The position numbers and the translations under genes are program-made. Below, one piece after another: positions 23,443 through 31,812 of a stretch of 64,000 nucleotides of DNA (positions within the stretch are counted from its first letter, which is position 1; each line of letters starts with the position of its first letter). Below the pieces are notes generated by a model. It was given only the letters and a program-made list of their open reading frames with translations. It ran no database searches and was not told the origin of the DNA. Source of the stretch: Oscillospiraceae bacterium (lineage in GTDB: Bacteria > Bacillota > Clostridia > Oscillospirales > Ruminococcaceae); NCBI GenBank assembly GCA_017462785.1, contig JAFTQJ010000055.1:1-64000 (forward strand), read 5' to 3'.

Positions 23443-25298
23443 ACTGATTCCTCCACTTCCCCATCCATATCAGGATCGGGGCTTTCATATTGATGCAGAT
23501 AGGCATACAGACGTTCCGCAGTTTTTCGGGGAATTCCCGCTGCTGCAAGCGTCGTGATGTCTGCTTTCTGCAATGCCGCTTTGGTTTTGAAGTGCAGCAT
23601 CAGCTTCTGTGCGAGCTTCTCCCCGATACCTTCGACCTGCGTCAGCTCGGAGGAAAAGCTGCGTTTTTTGTGCTTACTGTGCATGAATGCAACGGAATAA
23701 CGGTGCACCTCATCCTGAATGCGTGTGAGCAGATGAAAGGCATTCTGTGTGCCGGACACACTGATCTCTCCCCCGCCCGTTGCGATCGCCCTCGTGCGGT
23801 GCTTGCTGTCCTTTACCATGCCATACAGTGCAATGTCCGGTGCAAGCTCCTTTACAATGGGGGCAACTGCATTCACATGTCCCCTGCCGCCGTCAAGCAG
23901 GATCAGGTCGGGTTTGCGTGAAAAGCCCTCATCGCTGCCATCGTGCAGATGGGAAAGCCGTCTGCGGATGACCTCCTGCATGCAGGCGTAATCATTCTGC
24001 AAAAAAGATTCCTTGATGGTAAACCGCTTGTACGCCTTTTTCAGAGGTCTGCCGTTTTCAAATACGACCATGCCGGCAACCATGGATTCGGAAGCGAGAT
24101 TGGAAATATCGTAGGCTTCGATATAGTTCGGAACCTGCGGCATTCCCAGCAGCTTTCCCAGAGCCTCCACAGCGAGCAGTTCCTTGCCGGTACGGTTGGT
24201 ATGCACAGCAATGTGCTCCACAGCATTCTGCTTGGACATCCGTACAAGCTGTACGCCGTTTCCCCGCTGCGGAACATAGAGCTTCACTTTGAAGCCTGCC
24301 TGAGCAGAAAACAGCTCTGCCAGCAGTTCCATATCCGGAACGGGCGTTTCCAGCAGAATGACCTTGGGGAGATCCGTCCTGCCGTGATAAAACTGTGCCA
24401 GAAAAGCCTCCATTCCGGCATCATCCGCATGGTCGGAAAAATGGAAGGTCTGCTTATCATGCAGCCTGCCGTCACGGTACATGAGCACGGAAATGCACAG
24501 CTCTTCCTGACTTTCCGCCGCCGCCAGCACATCGGCATCACGGAACTGGTTATCAATGATCTTCTGGGACTGCCCTGCTTTCTGAATGGCTCGGATCCTG
24601 TCACGGAGAATGGCGGCACGCTCAAAATCAAGGGATTCCGCTGCACGTTCCATCTCCTGCTCCATACGTTCGACGGATGCGTTGCTGCCGCTTCGGATAT
24701 AGGATACCGCCTGTTCAATGATCTCGGCATATTGTTCCTGTGAGATATTTCCCTGGCAAAGCCCCATACAGCGTTTGATGTGGTAATTCAGACAGGGGCG
24801 GCTCCGGCGGAACATCTGCGGAAACTTCTTCTGACAGGTCGGCAGTCGAAAGACGGAGTTGACCTCCTCCACCGTCGATTTGGTGACAAAGCCGCCAGTG
24901 TACGGTCCGATGTATGTCCCCTCCCCTGCTTTCTGTTTTTCGGCTGTAATTCGGGGAAAAGCTTCATCAGAAATCTTAATGTAGTGATAACCCTTGTCGT
25001 CTTTGAGCAAAATATTGTAATGCGGCTTATGCTGCTTGATCAGACTGCATTCAAGCAGCAGAGCCTCATATTCCGAGTCGGTCACAATGAAATCATAATC
25101 CCAGACATGGGATACCATTTTCGCAACCTTCGGGGTATGGTCAGCAGATACCCGAAAGTAGCTGCTGACACGTTTTTTCAGGTTTTTGGCTTTGCCGATA
25201 TAAATGATGCCGCCCTTCTCGTCCTTCATCAGGTAGACACCCGGCGAAGAGGTCAGCTGTCCTGTTTTTTCTCGAAGATAAGGCAATCTTTCATTCAT
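23439..25298 (-). CDS. uvrC: UvrABC excinuclease subunit C
   Basis: 619 aa. A GIY-YIG nuclease (residues 10-90: SSPGVYLMKD, IIYIGKAKNLKKRVSSYF) makes the 3' incision. A UvrB-binding UVR segment follows (about 185-220, RMEQEMERAAESLDFERAAI), then the RNase H-like C-terminal nuclease for the 5' cut (YDISNLA, LLDGGRGHVNA) and tandem HhH motifs (VEGIGEKLAQKLM). It completes nucleotide-excision repair with the uvrB and uvrA genes at 44556-39707. The ATG at 25298 with AGGTG is preferred; an in-frame ATG at 25331 overlaps the upstream stop but has no RBS. Confidence 0.95.
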   Translation of the reverse strand: MNERLPYLREKTGQLTSSPGVYLMKDEKGGIIYIGKAKNLKKRVSSYFRVSADHTPKVAKMVSHVWDYDFIVTDSEYEALLLECSLIKQHKPHYNILLKDDKGYHYIKISDEAFPRITAEKQKAGEGTYIGPYTGGFVTKSTVEEVNSVFRLPTCQKKFPQMFRRSRPCLNYHIKRCMGLCQGNISQEQYAEIIEQAVSYIRSGSNASVERMEQEMERAAESLDFERAAILRDRIRAIQKAGQSQKIIDNQFRDADVLAAAESQEELCISVLMYRDGRLHDKQTFHFSDHADDAGMEAFLAQFYHGRTDLPKVILLETPVPDMELLAELFSAQAGFKVKLYVPQRGNGVQLVRMSKQNAVEHIAVHTNRTGKELLAVEALGKLLGMPQVPNYIEAYDISNLASESMVAGMVVFENGRPLKKAYKRFTIKESFLQNDYACMQEVIRRRLSHLHDGSDEGFSRKPDLILLDGGRGHVNAVAPIVKELAPDIALYGMVKDSKHRTRAIATGGGEISVSGTQNAFHLLTRIQDEVHRYSVAFMHSKHKKRSFSSELTQVEGIGEKLAQKLMLHFKTKAALQKADITTLAAAGIPRKTAERLYAYLHQYESPDPDMDGEVEESV

Positions 25299-25327
25299 AG
25301 CTTCACCTATCAGAGATTGGATCAAAC

Positions 25328-25951
25328 TCATAGATCATCAAAAAAAGTACTCTTGAATTTCTGTTCCCGTGCCCTGTCACCGTGGCAGTCCACCATGATC
25401 CGTTCCTGTGAATGCAGGAAACGCAGAATGGAGAACAGCACGACATAGGCAATGGAGTTGGCAAAAAGGCTGATATAGACGTTCATTTTGAAGATCGTGC
25501 CGAACATGCCCATCAGGATGATGGTCACAGCGAGAACGATCGCCACTTCCAATGCGGTATTCTTCGGCTCCAATGAAAGATAGGTGAAGCAGATCACCGC
25601 TGAGAAAATGGAATGCCCGATATTCAGAGCCATGGAATTGGACTGGTAGAACGGGATGCGTTCGGCATTGAAGTCCATGATCATAATGACGACTTCTGTG
25701 ATGAGATAAATCAGCATCGCCGCTTTCATGATATAACGGTGACGGACAATTTTCCAGAAATACAGAAGCGAAAGGAGCATCATGCCAAAACCGCCGACCT
25801 CGATCGCATACGCCGCAATTTCCAGCAGAACCACTTCATTCTGGTAACGCTTGATCAGCCAGTAATAGAGCAGGCATACGAACGTGAACACCAGAAAAAG
25901 GATGTTGGCGTATTGCCCGAACTGAAAGCACCGTTTGAGTTTCGGATGCAT
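25328..25951 (-). CDS. Multi-pass membrane protein, unknown function
   Basis: 207 aa with about six hydrophobic segments between residues 14 and 182 (ILFLVFTFVCLLYYWLI, AAMLIYLITEVVIMIM, VAIVLAVTIILMGMFGTIF) and a short basic tail. No family recognised. GAGAGGTG precedes the ATG. It lies 12 bp after purD and just before uvrC, so it shares their transcript. Confidence 0.72.
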   Translation of the reverse strand: MHPKLKRCFQFGQYANILFLVFTFVCLLYYWLIKRYQNEVVLLEIAAYAIEVGGFGMMLLSLLYFWKIVRHRYIMKAAMLIYLITEVVIMIMDFNAERIPFYQSNSMALNIGHSIFSAVICFTYLSLEPKNTALEVAIVLAVTIILMGMFGTIFKMNVYISLFANSIAYVVLFSILRFLHSQERIMVDCHGDRAREQKFKSTFFDDL

Positions 25952-25963
25952 AAAGCACCTCTC

Positions 25964-27241
25964 TTACTTTGCCTGAAGGGCACGCTGTCCGATATCCTTG
26001 CGATAATGTACCTTTTCAAAGGAAATCTGCTCCACGCTCTTGTACGCCTGTGTGAGGGCATTCTGGAGCGTATCCGCAGTAGCGGTCACACCGAGCACTC
26101 TGCCGCCGGCAGTGAGGAATTCACCGTCTGCATACTTTGTACCTGCGTGGTATACGAATGCACCGGCTGTCTGACCCTTGTCGTCCATACCGGAGATCAC
26201 CTTGCCGCTTTCGTACTTTACCGGATAGCCGCCGCTTGCCATGACAACGCAAGCTGCACTTTCCTGCTTCCATACGATGTCAAGATCTGCAAGATTGCCC
26301 TTGTAGGTTGCTTCCATAATATCCACGAGATCGGTATCCAGCAGGGGCAGAACCACCTGTGTTTCGGGATCACCGAAACGGCAGTTGTACTCGATCACCT
26401 TCGGACCATTCGGAGTCAGCATCAGACCGAAATAGAGGCATCCGGTGAACGGTCTGCCCTCAGCTGCCATCGCTGCAATGGTGGGCTTGAAGATGGTTTC
26501 CATACAAATATCGGCAATTTCCTTTGTGTAATAGGGATTCGGTGCAACCGTACCCATACCGCCGGTGTTCAGACCCTCGTCACCATCAAGTGCACGCTTG
26601 TGATCCATGGAAGAGATCATCGGCACAACGGTCTTGCCGTCCGTGAAGGACAGCACGGAAACTTCAGGACCTGTGAGGAATTCTTCGACAACAATGCGTG
26701 TGCTGCTGTCGCCGAACTGCTTTTCGTCGATCATGGAAACAACGGCATCCACAGCCTCCTGCTCATTCTGTGCGAGGATAACGCCCTTGCCGAGTGCCAG
26801 ACCATCCGCCTTGATGACGGTCGGATAGGTGTTCTGTTCCTTAATATATGCAATTGCAGACGCACTATCCGTGAACACTTCATAGCCGCCTGTGGGAATA
26901 TTGTACTTCTTCATCAGATCCTTGGAGAAGATCTTGCTGCCTTCGATGATAGCGGCATTCTTCTTCGGACCGAATGTCATAAAGCCCTCTGCCTGCATCG
27001 CATCGACCATGCCGAGTACGAGCGGATCATCGGGGGCAACTACAACGAGATCGGGCTGGATCTCCTTGGCAAGTGCAACCATACCGTCAATGTCGGTTGC
27101 CTTGACATCGCAGCACTTGGCATAGCGGGAAATACCGCCGTTGCCGGGTGCACAGTAAATCTCTGTGGTACGGGGGCTTTCTGCAAGCTTCATGATGATC
27201 GCATGCTCTCTGCCGCCGCCGCCAACTACTAAAATCTTCAT
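25964..27241 (-). CDS. purD: Phosphoribosylamine-glycine ligase
   Basis: 425 aa. N-terminal MKILVVGGGGREHAI, an ATP-grasp core (IKADGLALGKGVILA, EEFLTGPEVSVLSFTDG), LNTGGMGTVAPNP, and FNCRF-equivalent EYNCRFGDPETQ. It joins glycine to phosphoribosylamine to give GAR, the second purine step. Last pur gene in the operon; AGGAGG lies ten bases before the ATG. Confidence 0.97.
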   Translation of the reverse strand: MKILVVGGGGREHAIIMKLAESPRTTEIYCAPGNGGISRYAKCCDVKATDIDGMVALAKEIQPDLVVVAPDDPLVLGMVDAMQAEGFMTFGPKKNAAIIEGSKIFSKDLMKKYNIPTGGYEVFTDSASAIAYIKEQNTYPTVIKADGLALGKGVILAQNEQEAVDAVVSMIDEKQFGDSSTRIVVEEFLTGPEVSVLSFTDGKTVVPMISSMDHKRALDGDEGLNTGGMGTVAPNPYYTKEIADICMETIFKPTIAAMAAEGRPFTGCLYFGLMLTPNGPKVIEYNCRFGDPETQVVLPLLDTDLVDIMEATYKGNLADLDIVWKQESAACVVMASGGYPVKYESGKVISGMDDKGQTAGAFVYHAGTKYADGEFLTAGGRVLGVTATADTLQNALTQAYKSVEQISFEKVHYRKDIGQRALQAK

Positions 27242-27258
27242 GGGGGATGTGTCCTCCT

Positions 27259-27570
27259 TTATTGATATCTTTTTGTGATGAGTGAATCCGTATCAAACGG
27301 AAAATGGAACGAACCGGCAATTACACTTTCCTCCCATTCCCCTTCGGAATTACGCATATAGGTGAAGGAATACACCAGTCCGTCGATCTGCCTGTCCATG
27401 CCGCATTTGCATTCCCAGTCTGCTACGGTAATGATGGGCTTGATGATGCCATCCGCATTCTTGAAGCGGTGGTAGTCAATCAGCGTCAAAGCACCGCAGA
27501 ACAGAAGAAATGCAAGATTCAGGGCGAATACGGCAGCAACGATTTTCCAGAGCCACTTGTATTTTTTCAT
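27259..27570 (-). CDS. Small single-span membrane protein in the pur operon
   Basis: 103 aa. One hydrophobic segment (residues 9-31, KIVAAVFALNLAFLLFCGAL) then a polar domain with CKC and a WEESVIAGSF stretch, probably outside the membrane. GAGGTG lies four bases before the ATG at 27570. It fills the gap between the zinc-ribbon gene and purD. No family recognised. Confidence 0.6.
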   Translation of the reverse strand: MKKYKWLWKIVAAVFALNLAFLLFCGALTLIDYHRFKNADGIIKPIITVADWECKCGMDRQIDGLVYSFTYMRNSEGEWEESVIAGSFHFPFDTDSLITKRYQ

Positions 27571-27578
27571 GCTGCACC

Positions 27579-27842
27579 TCACAGACTGAACCGATGTGTT
27601 TTCATCTCATCCAGAAATTCATCTGAAATGGGGAATCCTGCGGCATCGCCGATCACACTGTCCATGCCGCAGAACGGGCACAATGCTGTTTCGCCGCCGT
27701 CCGTCCAGTCCTCCGGCTGTAATACCGAGGGCTTGAAAATCTCGCCGCACTGATAGCATCCGCAAAGATCGCTTTTCCGCAGCTGCGTGCGGTTATGCCG
27801 GCAGTTCTGATGTGCCAGCACAAGGTCGGTTTTCTGATACAC
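27579..27842 (-). CDS. Small zinc-ribbon-like protein
   Basis: About 87 aa. Four cysteines in CGCYQCGE and CPFCGMDS plus early His/Cys residues suggest one zinc ribbon; the sequence GDAAGFPISDEFLDEM follows. A GTG start at 27842 is chosen because AAAGAGGTG lies six bases upstream; the ATG six codons earlier, at 27860, has no RBS. It sits between purH and purD. Function unknown. Confidence 0.6.
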   Translation of the reverse strand: MYQKTDLVLAHQNCRHNRTQLRKSDLCGCYQCGEIFKPSVLQPEDWTDGGETALCPFCGMDSVIGDAAGFPISDEFLDEMKTHRFSL

Positions 27843-27999
27843 AGGATTCACCTCTTTCATAAAATATAAAAACTATGATAGCTATGATCCCGCTTGCGAA
27901 GCAAAAGGAATCATGCGGTAAGCTGCACCATCGTCGCAAGTCGGGAACTCTCCTCCTCGGAGTATCCCCCCATGCGTAACGCCTGCACAGGCTCTGTGC

Positions 28000-29181
28000 T
28001 TAGTGATGGAACAGACGAATGCCTGTAAACGCCATTGCAATGCCGTACTTGTTGCAAGTTTCAATGACATTGTCATCACGGATGGAACCGCCGGGTTCTG
28101 CGATGTACGCAACGCCGGACTTCTTTGCACGCTCGATGTTGTCGCCGAACGGGAAGAATGCGTCAGAACCGAGGCATACGTCCGTATTCTTTGCAAGCCA
28201 AGCCTTCTTTTCTTCTGCGGTGAATACTTCCGGCTTCACCTTGAAAATTCTCTGCCATTCGCCCTCACGCAGTACGTCCTCGTACTCGTCGCCGATGTAT
28301 ACATCAATTGCATTGTCACGGTCTGCACGGCGGATGTCATCCACAAACTTGAGACCCATTACCTGCGGAGACTGACGCAGCCACCAGTTGTCTGCCTTCT
28401 GTCCTGCAAGGCGTGTGCAGTGGATTCTGGACTGCTGACCTGCACCGATGCCGATTGCCTGACCGTCCTTGACGTAGCAAACGGAGTTGGACTGTGTGTA
28501 CTTCAGCGTGATCAGGGAGATCAGGAGGTCATCCATCTTGTCCGCCGGAATTTCCTTGTTCTCTGTCACGATATTGGAGAGCAGTTCCTTGTTGATGTCG
28601 AGTTCGTTTCTGCCCTGCTCAAAGGTTACGCCGTAAACCTGCTTGGTTTCGATCGGATTGGGCTTGTAGTTTTCGTCGATCTTCAGAATGCAGTATGTAC
28701 CCTTTCTCTTGGACTTGAGGATCTCCAGAGCCTCTTCGTCATAATCGGGAGCAATGACACCATCGGATACTTCACGCTGGATCATCTTTGCGGTGCAAAC
28801 GTCAACCTTGTCGGAGAGTGCGATGAAATCGCCGTAGGAGGACATTCTGTCCGCACCTCTTGCTCTTGCATAGGCACTTGCCAGCGGAGAAAGTTCGCCC
28901 AGATCATCCACCCAGTAGATCTTCTTCAGATCATCGGACAGCGGTCTGCCGATGGCTGCACCTGCCGGAGATACATGCTTGAAGGATGTTGCTGCACACA
29001 TACCGGTTGCAGCCTTGAGTTCCTTGACCAGCTGCCAGCCGTTGAGGGCATCGAGCAGGTTGATGTAACCAGGCTTGCCGCAGAGCACCTCAATCGGCAG
29101 CTCTGTGCCGTCAGCCATGTACACTCTGGACGGCTTCTGATTCGGGTTGCAGCCGTATTTTAAAAGCATTTCATTTGCCAT
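28000..29181 (-). CDS. purH: AICAR transformylase, stand-alone
   Basis: 393 aa against about 515 for bifunctional PurH. Only the formyltransferase part is present, with the catalytic Lys68-His69 in SFKHVSPAGAAIG, NPIETKQVYG, GAGQQSRIHCTRLAG and SDAFFPFGDNIERA. The N-terminal MGS-like IMP cyclohydrolase domain is missing. It transfers a formyl group from 10-formyl-THF to AICAR, giving FAICAR. The next gene upstream (29208-29924) encodes a separate cyclohydrolase, which would complete IMP. AGGAGG precedes the ATG. The symbol purH is used in the split sense. Confidence 0.93.
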   Translation of the reverse strand: MANEMLLKYGCNPNQKPSRVYMADGTELPIEVLCGKPGYINLLDALNGWQLVKELKAATGMCAATSFKHVSPAGAAIGRPLSDDLKKIYWVDDLGELSPLASAYARARGADRMSSYGDFIALSDKVDVCTAKMIQREVSDGVIAPDYDEEALEILKSKRKGTYCILKIDENYKPNPIETKQVYGVTFEQGRNELDINKELLSNIVTENKEIPADKMDDLLISLITLKYTQSNSVCYVKDGQAIGIGAGQQSRIHCTRLAGQKADNWWLRQSPQVMGLKFVDDIRRADRDNAIDVYIGDEYEDVLREGEWQRIFKVKPEVFTAEEKKAWLAKNTDVCLGSDAFFPFGDNIERAKKSGVAYIAEPGGSIRDDNVIETCNKYGIAMAFTGIRLFHH

Positions 29182-29207
29182 TGTTTTTTCCTCCTGAAAA
29201 ACTGTTT

Positions 29208-29924
29208 TTATTTTGTATACTTGTTGATGATCTTGGAAGTCGCCTTGCCGGTTTCGATGTCGATGTAGCGAACAAACAGGGAAACCTTGTTGTCCTCATT
29301 CAGTGCATCCCAAAGGTTTGCAGCGAATTCATCCATATTGTTCGGGATGGTCACCTTCTTCGGCTCACCCTCGAAGCTCGGCAGCGGATTGCCGTCACCC
29401 ATGTAGGTGTGGATGAAATGACCGAAGCCGTTGATAGGGTTTGTGTAGGAATAGGTGAAACGCTCGCAGCAGTCGGGGTTGCCGTCTGCGGACTTGAGAA
29501 TGGACATTGCATAGTTGTATGTGCCGTTTTCCACATGCATGATACCGGAAATACGAGGTGTGTAGTTGGGGGCATCGTCCTCATACTCACGGGTACGCAG
29601 GGACTGTTCAAAGGTCTGCTGCTCGTCCATCAGCTCATAGATGGTATCGGTCTGGTCGCCGTTGGTGACGATGGTCTTGTTGCCCAGCACTCTGACCGGT
29701 GCATAGATGATGAGGTGGGGATCGGTCAGCTTGGACGGGTCAGCCGCTTCCGTTCTGATGCCGTCAGCGGTTTCAGTGAATACACGGTTGCGGGAATTCA
29801 CACTTCTGCCCATGATGAAATACGCCGTCACAGCGGACTTGCCATCCTCGGACTTGCCGATGACAATGCCTCTGCCGGGGTAGGAATTGCTTCTCAGTTC
29901 TTCATAAATGTCCAGTGTTTTCAT
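29208..29924 (-). CDS. purO: IMP cyclohydrolase, archaeal PurO-like
   Basis: 238 aa. It has the PurO pattern: ELRSNSYPGRGIVIGKSEDG, TAYFIMGRSVNSRNRVF near the N-terminus, TPRISGIM in the middle and NPINGFGHFIHTYMGDGNPL later. The family closes FAICAR to IMP and is best known from archaea. Its place directly before the transformylase-only purH supports this job. AAAGGAG sets the ATG at 29924; a frame extension to 29945 lacks an RBS. The C-terminal 30 residues (VSLFVRYIDIETGKATSKII) have no counterpart I recognise. Confidence 0.88.
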   Translation of the reverse strand: MKTLDIYEELRSNSYPGRGIVIGKSEDGKSAVTAYFIMGRSVNSRNRVFTETADGIRTEAADPSKLTDPHLIIYAPVRVLGNKTIVTNGDQTDTIYELMDEQQTFEQSLRTREYEDDAPNYTPRISGIMHVENGTYNYAMSILKSADGNPDCCERFTYSYTNPINGFGHFIHTYMGDGNPLPSFEGEPKKVTIPNNMDEFAANLWDALNEDNKVSLFVRYIDIETGKATSKIINKYTK

Positions 29925-30016
29925 AGCAGATTCTCCTTTGGTCAATGTAGGTTCAAGGTCGGTTCTCCCCTGCTGTACTCCCCTCCTTGTCAGCGGATCC
30001 GGAGCACAAACGAGGA

Positions 30017-30652
30017 TTATTCGCCCTTGTAATCAATATAAGCTTTGTTGTCCTTGACAGTCAGACGCTCCTCACAGAACAGGCTGACAGCTTCGGGCAG
30101 GATCTTCCATTCTGCCTGCTCCATCACACGTTTTTGCAGGATTTCAGGGGTGTCATTGTTCTGCACCTCCACTGCTTTCTGGAGGATGATCGGGCCGCCG
30201 TCACAGATCTCGTTTACGAAATGCACGGTTGCACCGGTCAGCTTCACACCCTTTTCGAGTGCCTTTTCATGCACATGCAGTCCGTAGAAGCCGTCACCGC
30301 AGAAGGACGGGATCAGGGACGGATGCACGTTGATGATCTGATTCTTGTATGCCTGAATGATGCTCTTGTCCAGAATCGTCATGAATCCGGCAAGCACGAT
30401 CAGGTCTGCATATTCCTCATACAATGCCTCGTGCAGTGCTTTGCTGTAGGATGCATTGTCCGCATAATCCTTTCTGGGGATCACACGGGTGGGAATGTCG
30501 TTATTCTTTGCTCGTGTCAGTGCATAGGCATCCGCCTTTGAGGAGATCACACAGCTGATTCTGCCGCCACGGATGTCACCGCGCTTCTGTGCGTCAATCA
30601 GTGCCTGAAGATTCGTGCCGCCTCCGGACACGAGAACTACGATATTTTTCAT
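30017..30652 (-). CDS. purN: GAR transformylase
   Basis: 211 aa. Starts KNIVVLVSGGGTNLQALI, has LAGFMTILDKSIIQAYKNQI, the catalytic NVHPSLIPSFCGDGFYG, and GATVHFVNEICDGGPIILQ. It formylates GAR with 10-formyl-THF. RBS AGGAGTG sets the ATG at 30652. Lies between purM and the purO-like gene. Confidence 0.96.
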   Translation of the reverse strand: MKNIVVLVSGGGTNLQALIDAQKRGDIRGGRISCVISSKADAYALTRAKNNDIPTRVIPRKDYADNASYSKALHEALYEEYADLIVLAGFMTILDKSIIQAYKNQIINVHPSLIPSFCGDGFYGLHVHEKALEKGVKLTGATVHFVNEICDGGPIILQKAVEVQNNDTPEILQKRVMEQAEWKILPEAVSLFCEERLTVKDNKAYIDYKGE

Positions 30653-30679
30653 GCTTTTCACACTCCTGTGCATCGCTTA

Positions 30680-31714
30680 TCAGCAGAGGATAACGCCCTC
30701 TTCAGACTCAACCAGCTCGCCGAGGATGTATGCGTCCTCCCCTGCTGCTCTCAGGATCTCAACAGCACGGTCAGCATCTTCCTTAGCAACGGAAACCATC
30801 ATGCCGACACCCATGTTGAAGGTGTTGTACATGTCACGCTCCGGAATATGACCTGTTCTTGCCAGCAGTTCAAAAATCGGGAGAACCTGAACGTTCTTCT
30901 TTTCGATCTTAGCAGACAGACCCTTCGGGAGGGATCTCGGAATATTCTCATAGAAGCCGCCGCCGGTGATATGGGAAACAGCCTTGACAGTCACGGACTC
31001 CATGAGCTTCAGAACGGACTTCACATAGATCTTGGTGGGGGTCAGCAGGCATTCGCCGAGTGTCATGCCCAGCTCATCGAAATAGGTCATCAGATTTGCC
31101 TGATTCACATCGAACACCTTACGAACCAGAGAGAAGCCGTTGGAATGTACGCCGCTGGACTTGAGTGCGATCAGTACATCGCCTGCCTTCTGGGAATCGG
31201 GGTTCACGATCTTCTTCTTATCGACAACGCCCACGGAGAAGCCAGCCAGATCATACTCGTCGATCGGATAGAAGCCGGGCATTTCCGCAGTTTCACCGCC
31301 TACCAGAGCACAGCCGGACTGCACACAGCCCTCTGCAATACCGGAAACAATGGTTGCGATCTTTTCAGGATAGTTCTTGCCGACTGCAATATAGTCGAGG
31401 AAGAACAGGGGCTTTGCACCGCAGCAGATGATGTCATTTACACACATTGCCACGCAGTCGATACCAACAGTATCATGCTTGTCCATGAGGAATGCGATCT
31501 TCAGCTTTGTGCCGACACCGTCCGTACCGGATACGAAAACGGGCTTTTCAATGCCGGTCAGATCCGGCTCAAACAGACCGCCGAAGCCGCCGATACCGGA
31601 CAGAACGCCGGCTGTATTGGTCTTAGCAATGTGCTCACGCATCAGCTTGACTGCTTCATAACCGGCTGTTACGTCAACGCCGGCTTCCTTGTAGCTTTCA
31701 GAAAAACTTTTCAT
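30680..31714 (-). CDS. purM: Phosphoribosylformylglycinamidine cyclo-ligase (AIR synthetase)
   Basis: 344 aa. [55 protein letters not shown], the [13 protein letters not shown] motif and [14 protein letters not shown] are all in place. ATP-dependent ring closure of FGAM to AIR. A clear GGAGG RBS; the upstream gap to purF holds three consecutive hairpins. Confidence 0.97.
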   Translation of the reverse strand: MKSFSESYKEAGVDVTAGYEAVKLMREHIAKTNTAGVLSGIGGFGGLFEPDLTGIEKPVFVSGTDGVGTKLKIAFLMDKHDTVGIDCVAMCVNDIICCGAKPLFFLDYIAVGKNYPEKIATIVSGIAEGCVQSGCALVGGETAEMPGFYPIDEYDLAGFSVGVVDKKKIVNPDSQKAGDVLIALKSSGVHSNGFSLVRKVFDVNQANLMTYFDELGMTLGECLLTPTKIYVKSVLKLMESVTVKAVSHITGGGFYENIPRSLPKGLSAKIEKKNVQVLPIFELLARTGHIPERDMYNTFNMGVGMMVSVAKEDADRAVEILRAAGEDAYILGELVESEEGVILC

Positions 31715-31728
31715 GAGTTACCTCCTGT

Positions 31729-31804
31729 GATGCCTATGGCATCTGTATTTTTATCAGAAGTGCTATGGTAGCACTTCAAGGAATACGGCAAAACGCCGTA
31801 TTCC
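31729..31804 (-). repeat. Three consecutive perfect hairpins between purF and purM
   Basis: Read on the minus strand: GGAATACGG / CCGTATTCC (31780-31804), GAAGTGCT / AGCACTTC (31757-31777), GATGCC / GGCATC (31729-31743). All stems are perfect and the loops are 3 to 7 bases. None has a T-run, so they look like mRNA processing or stability elements rather than terminators. Confidence 0.7.
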
Positions 31805-31812
31805 CTGAGAAA

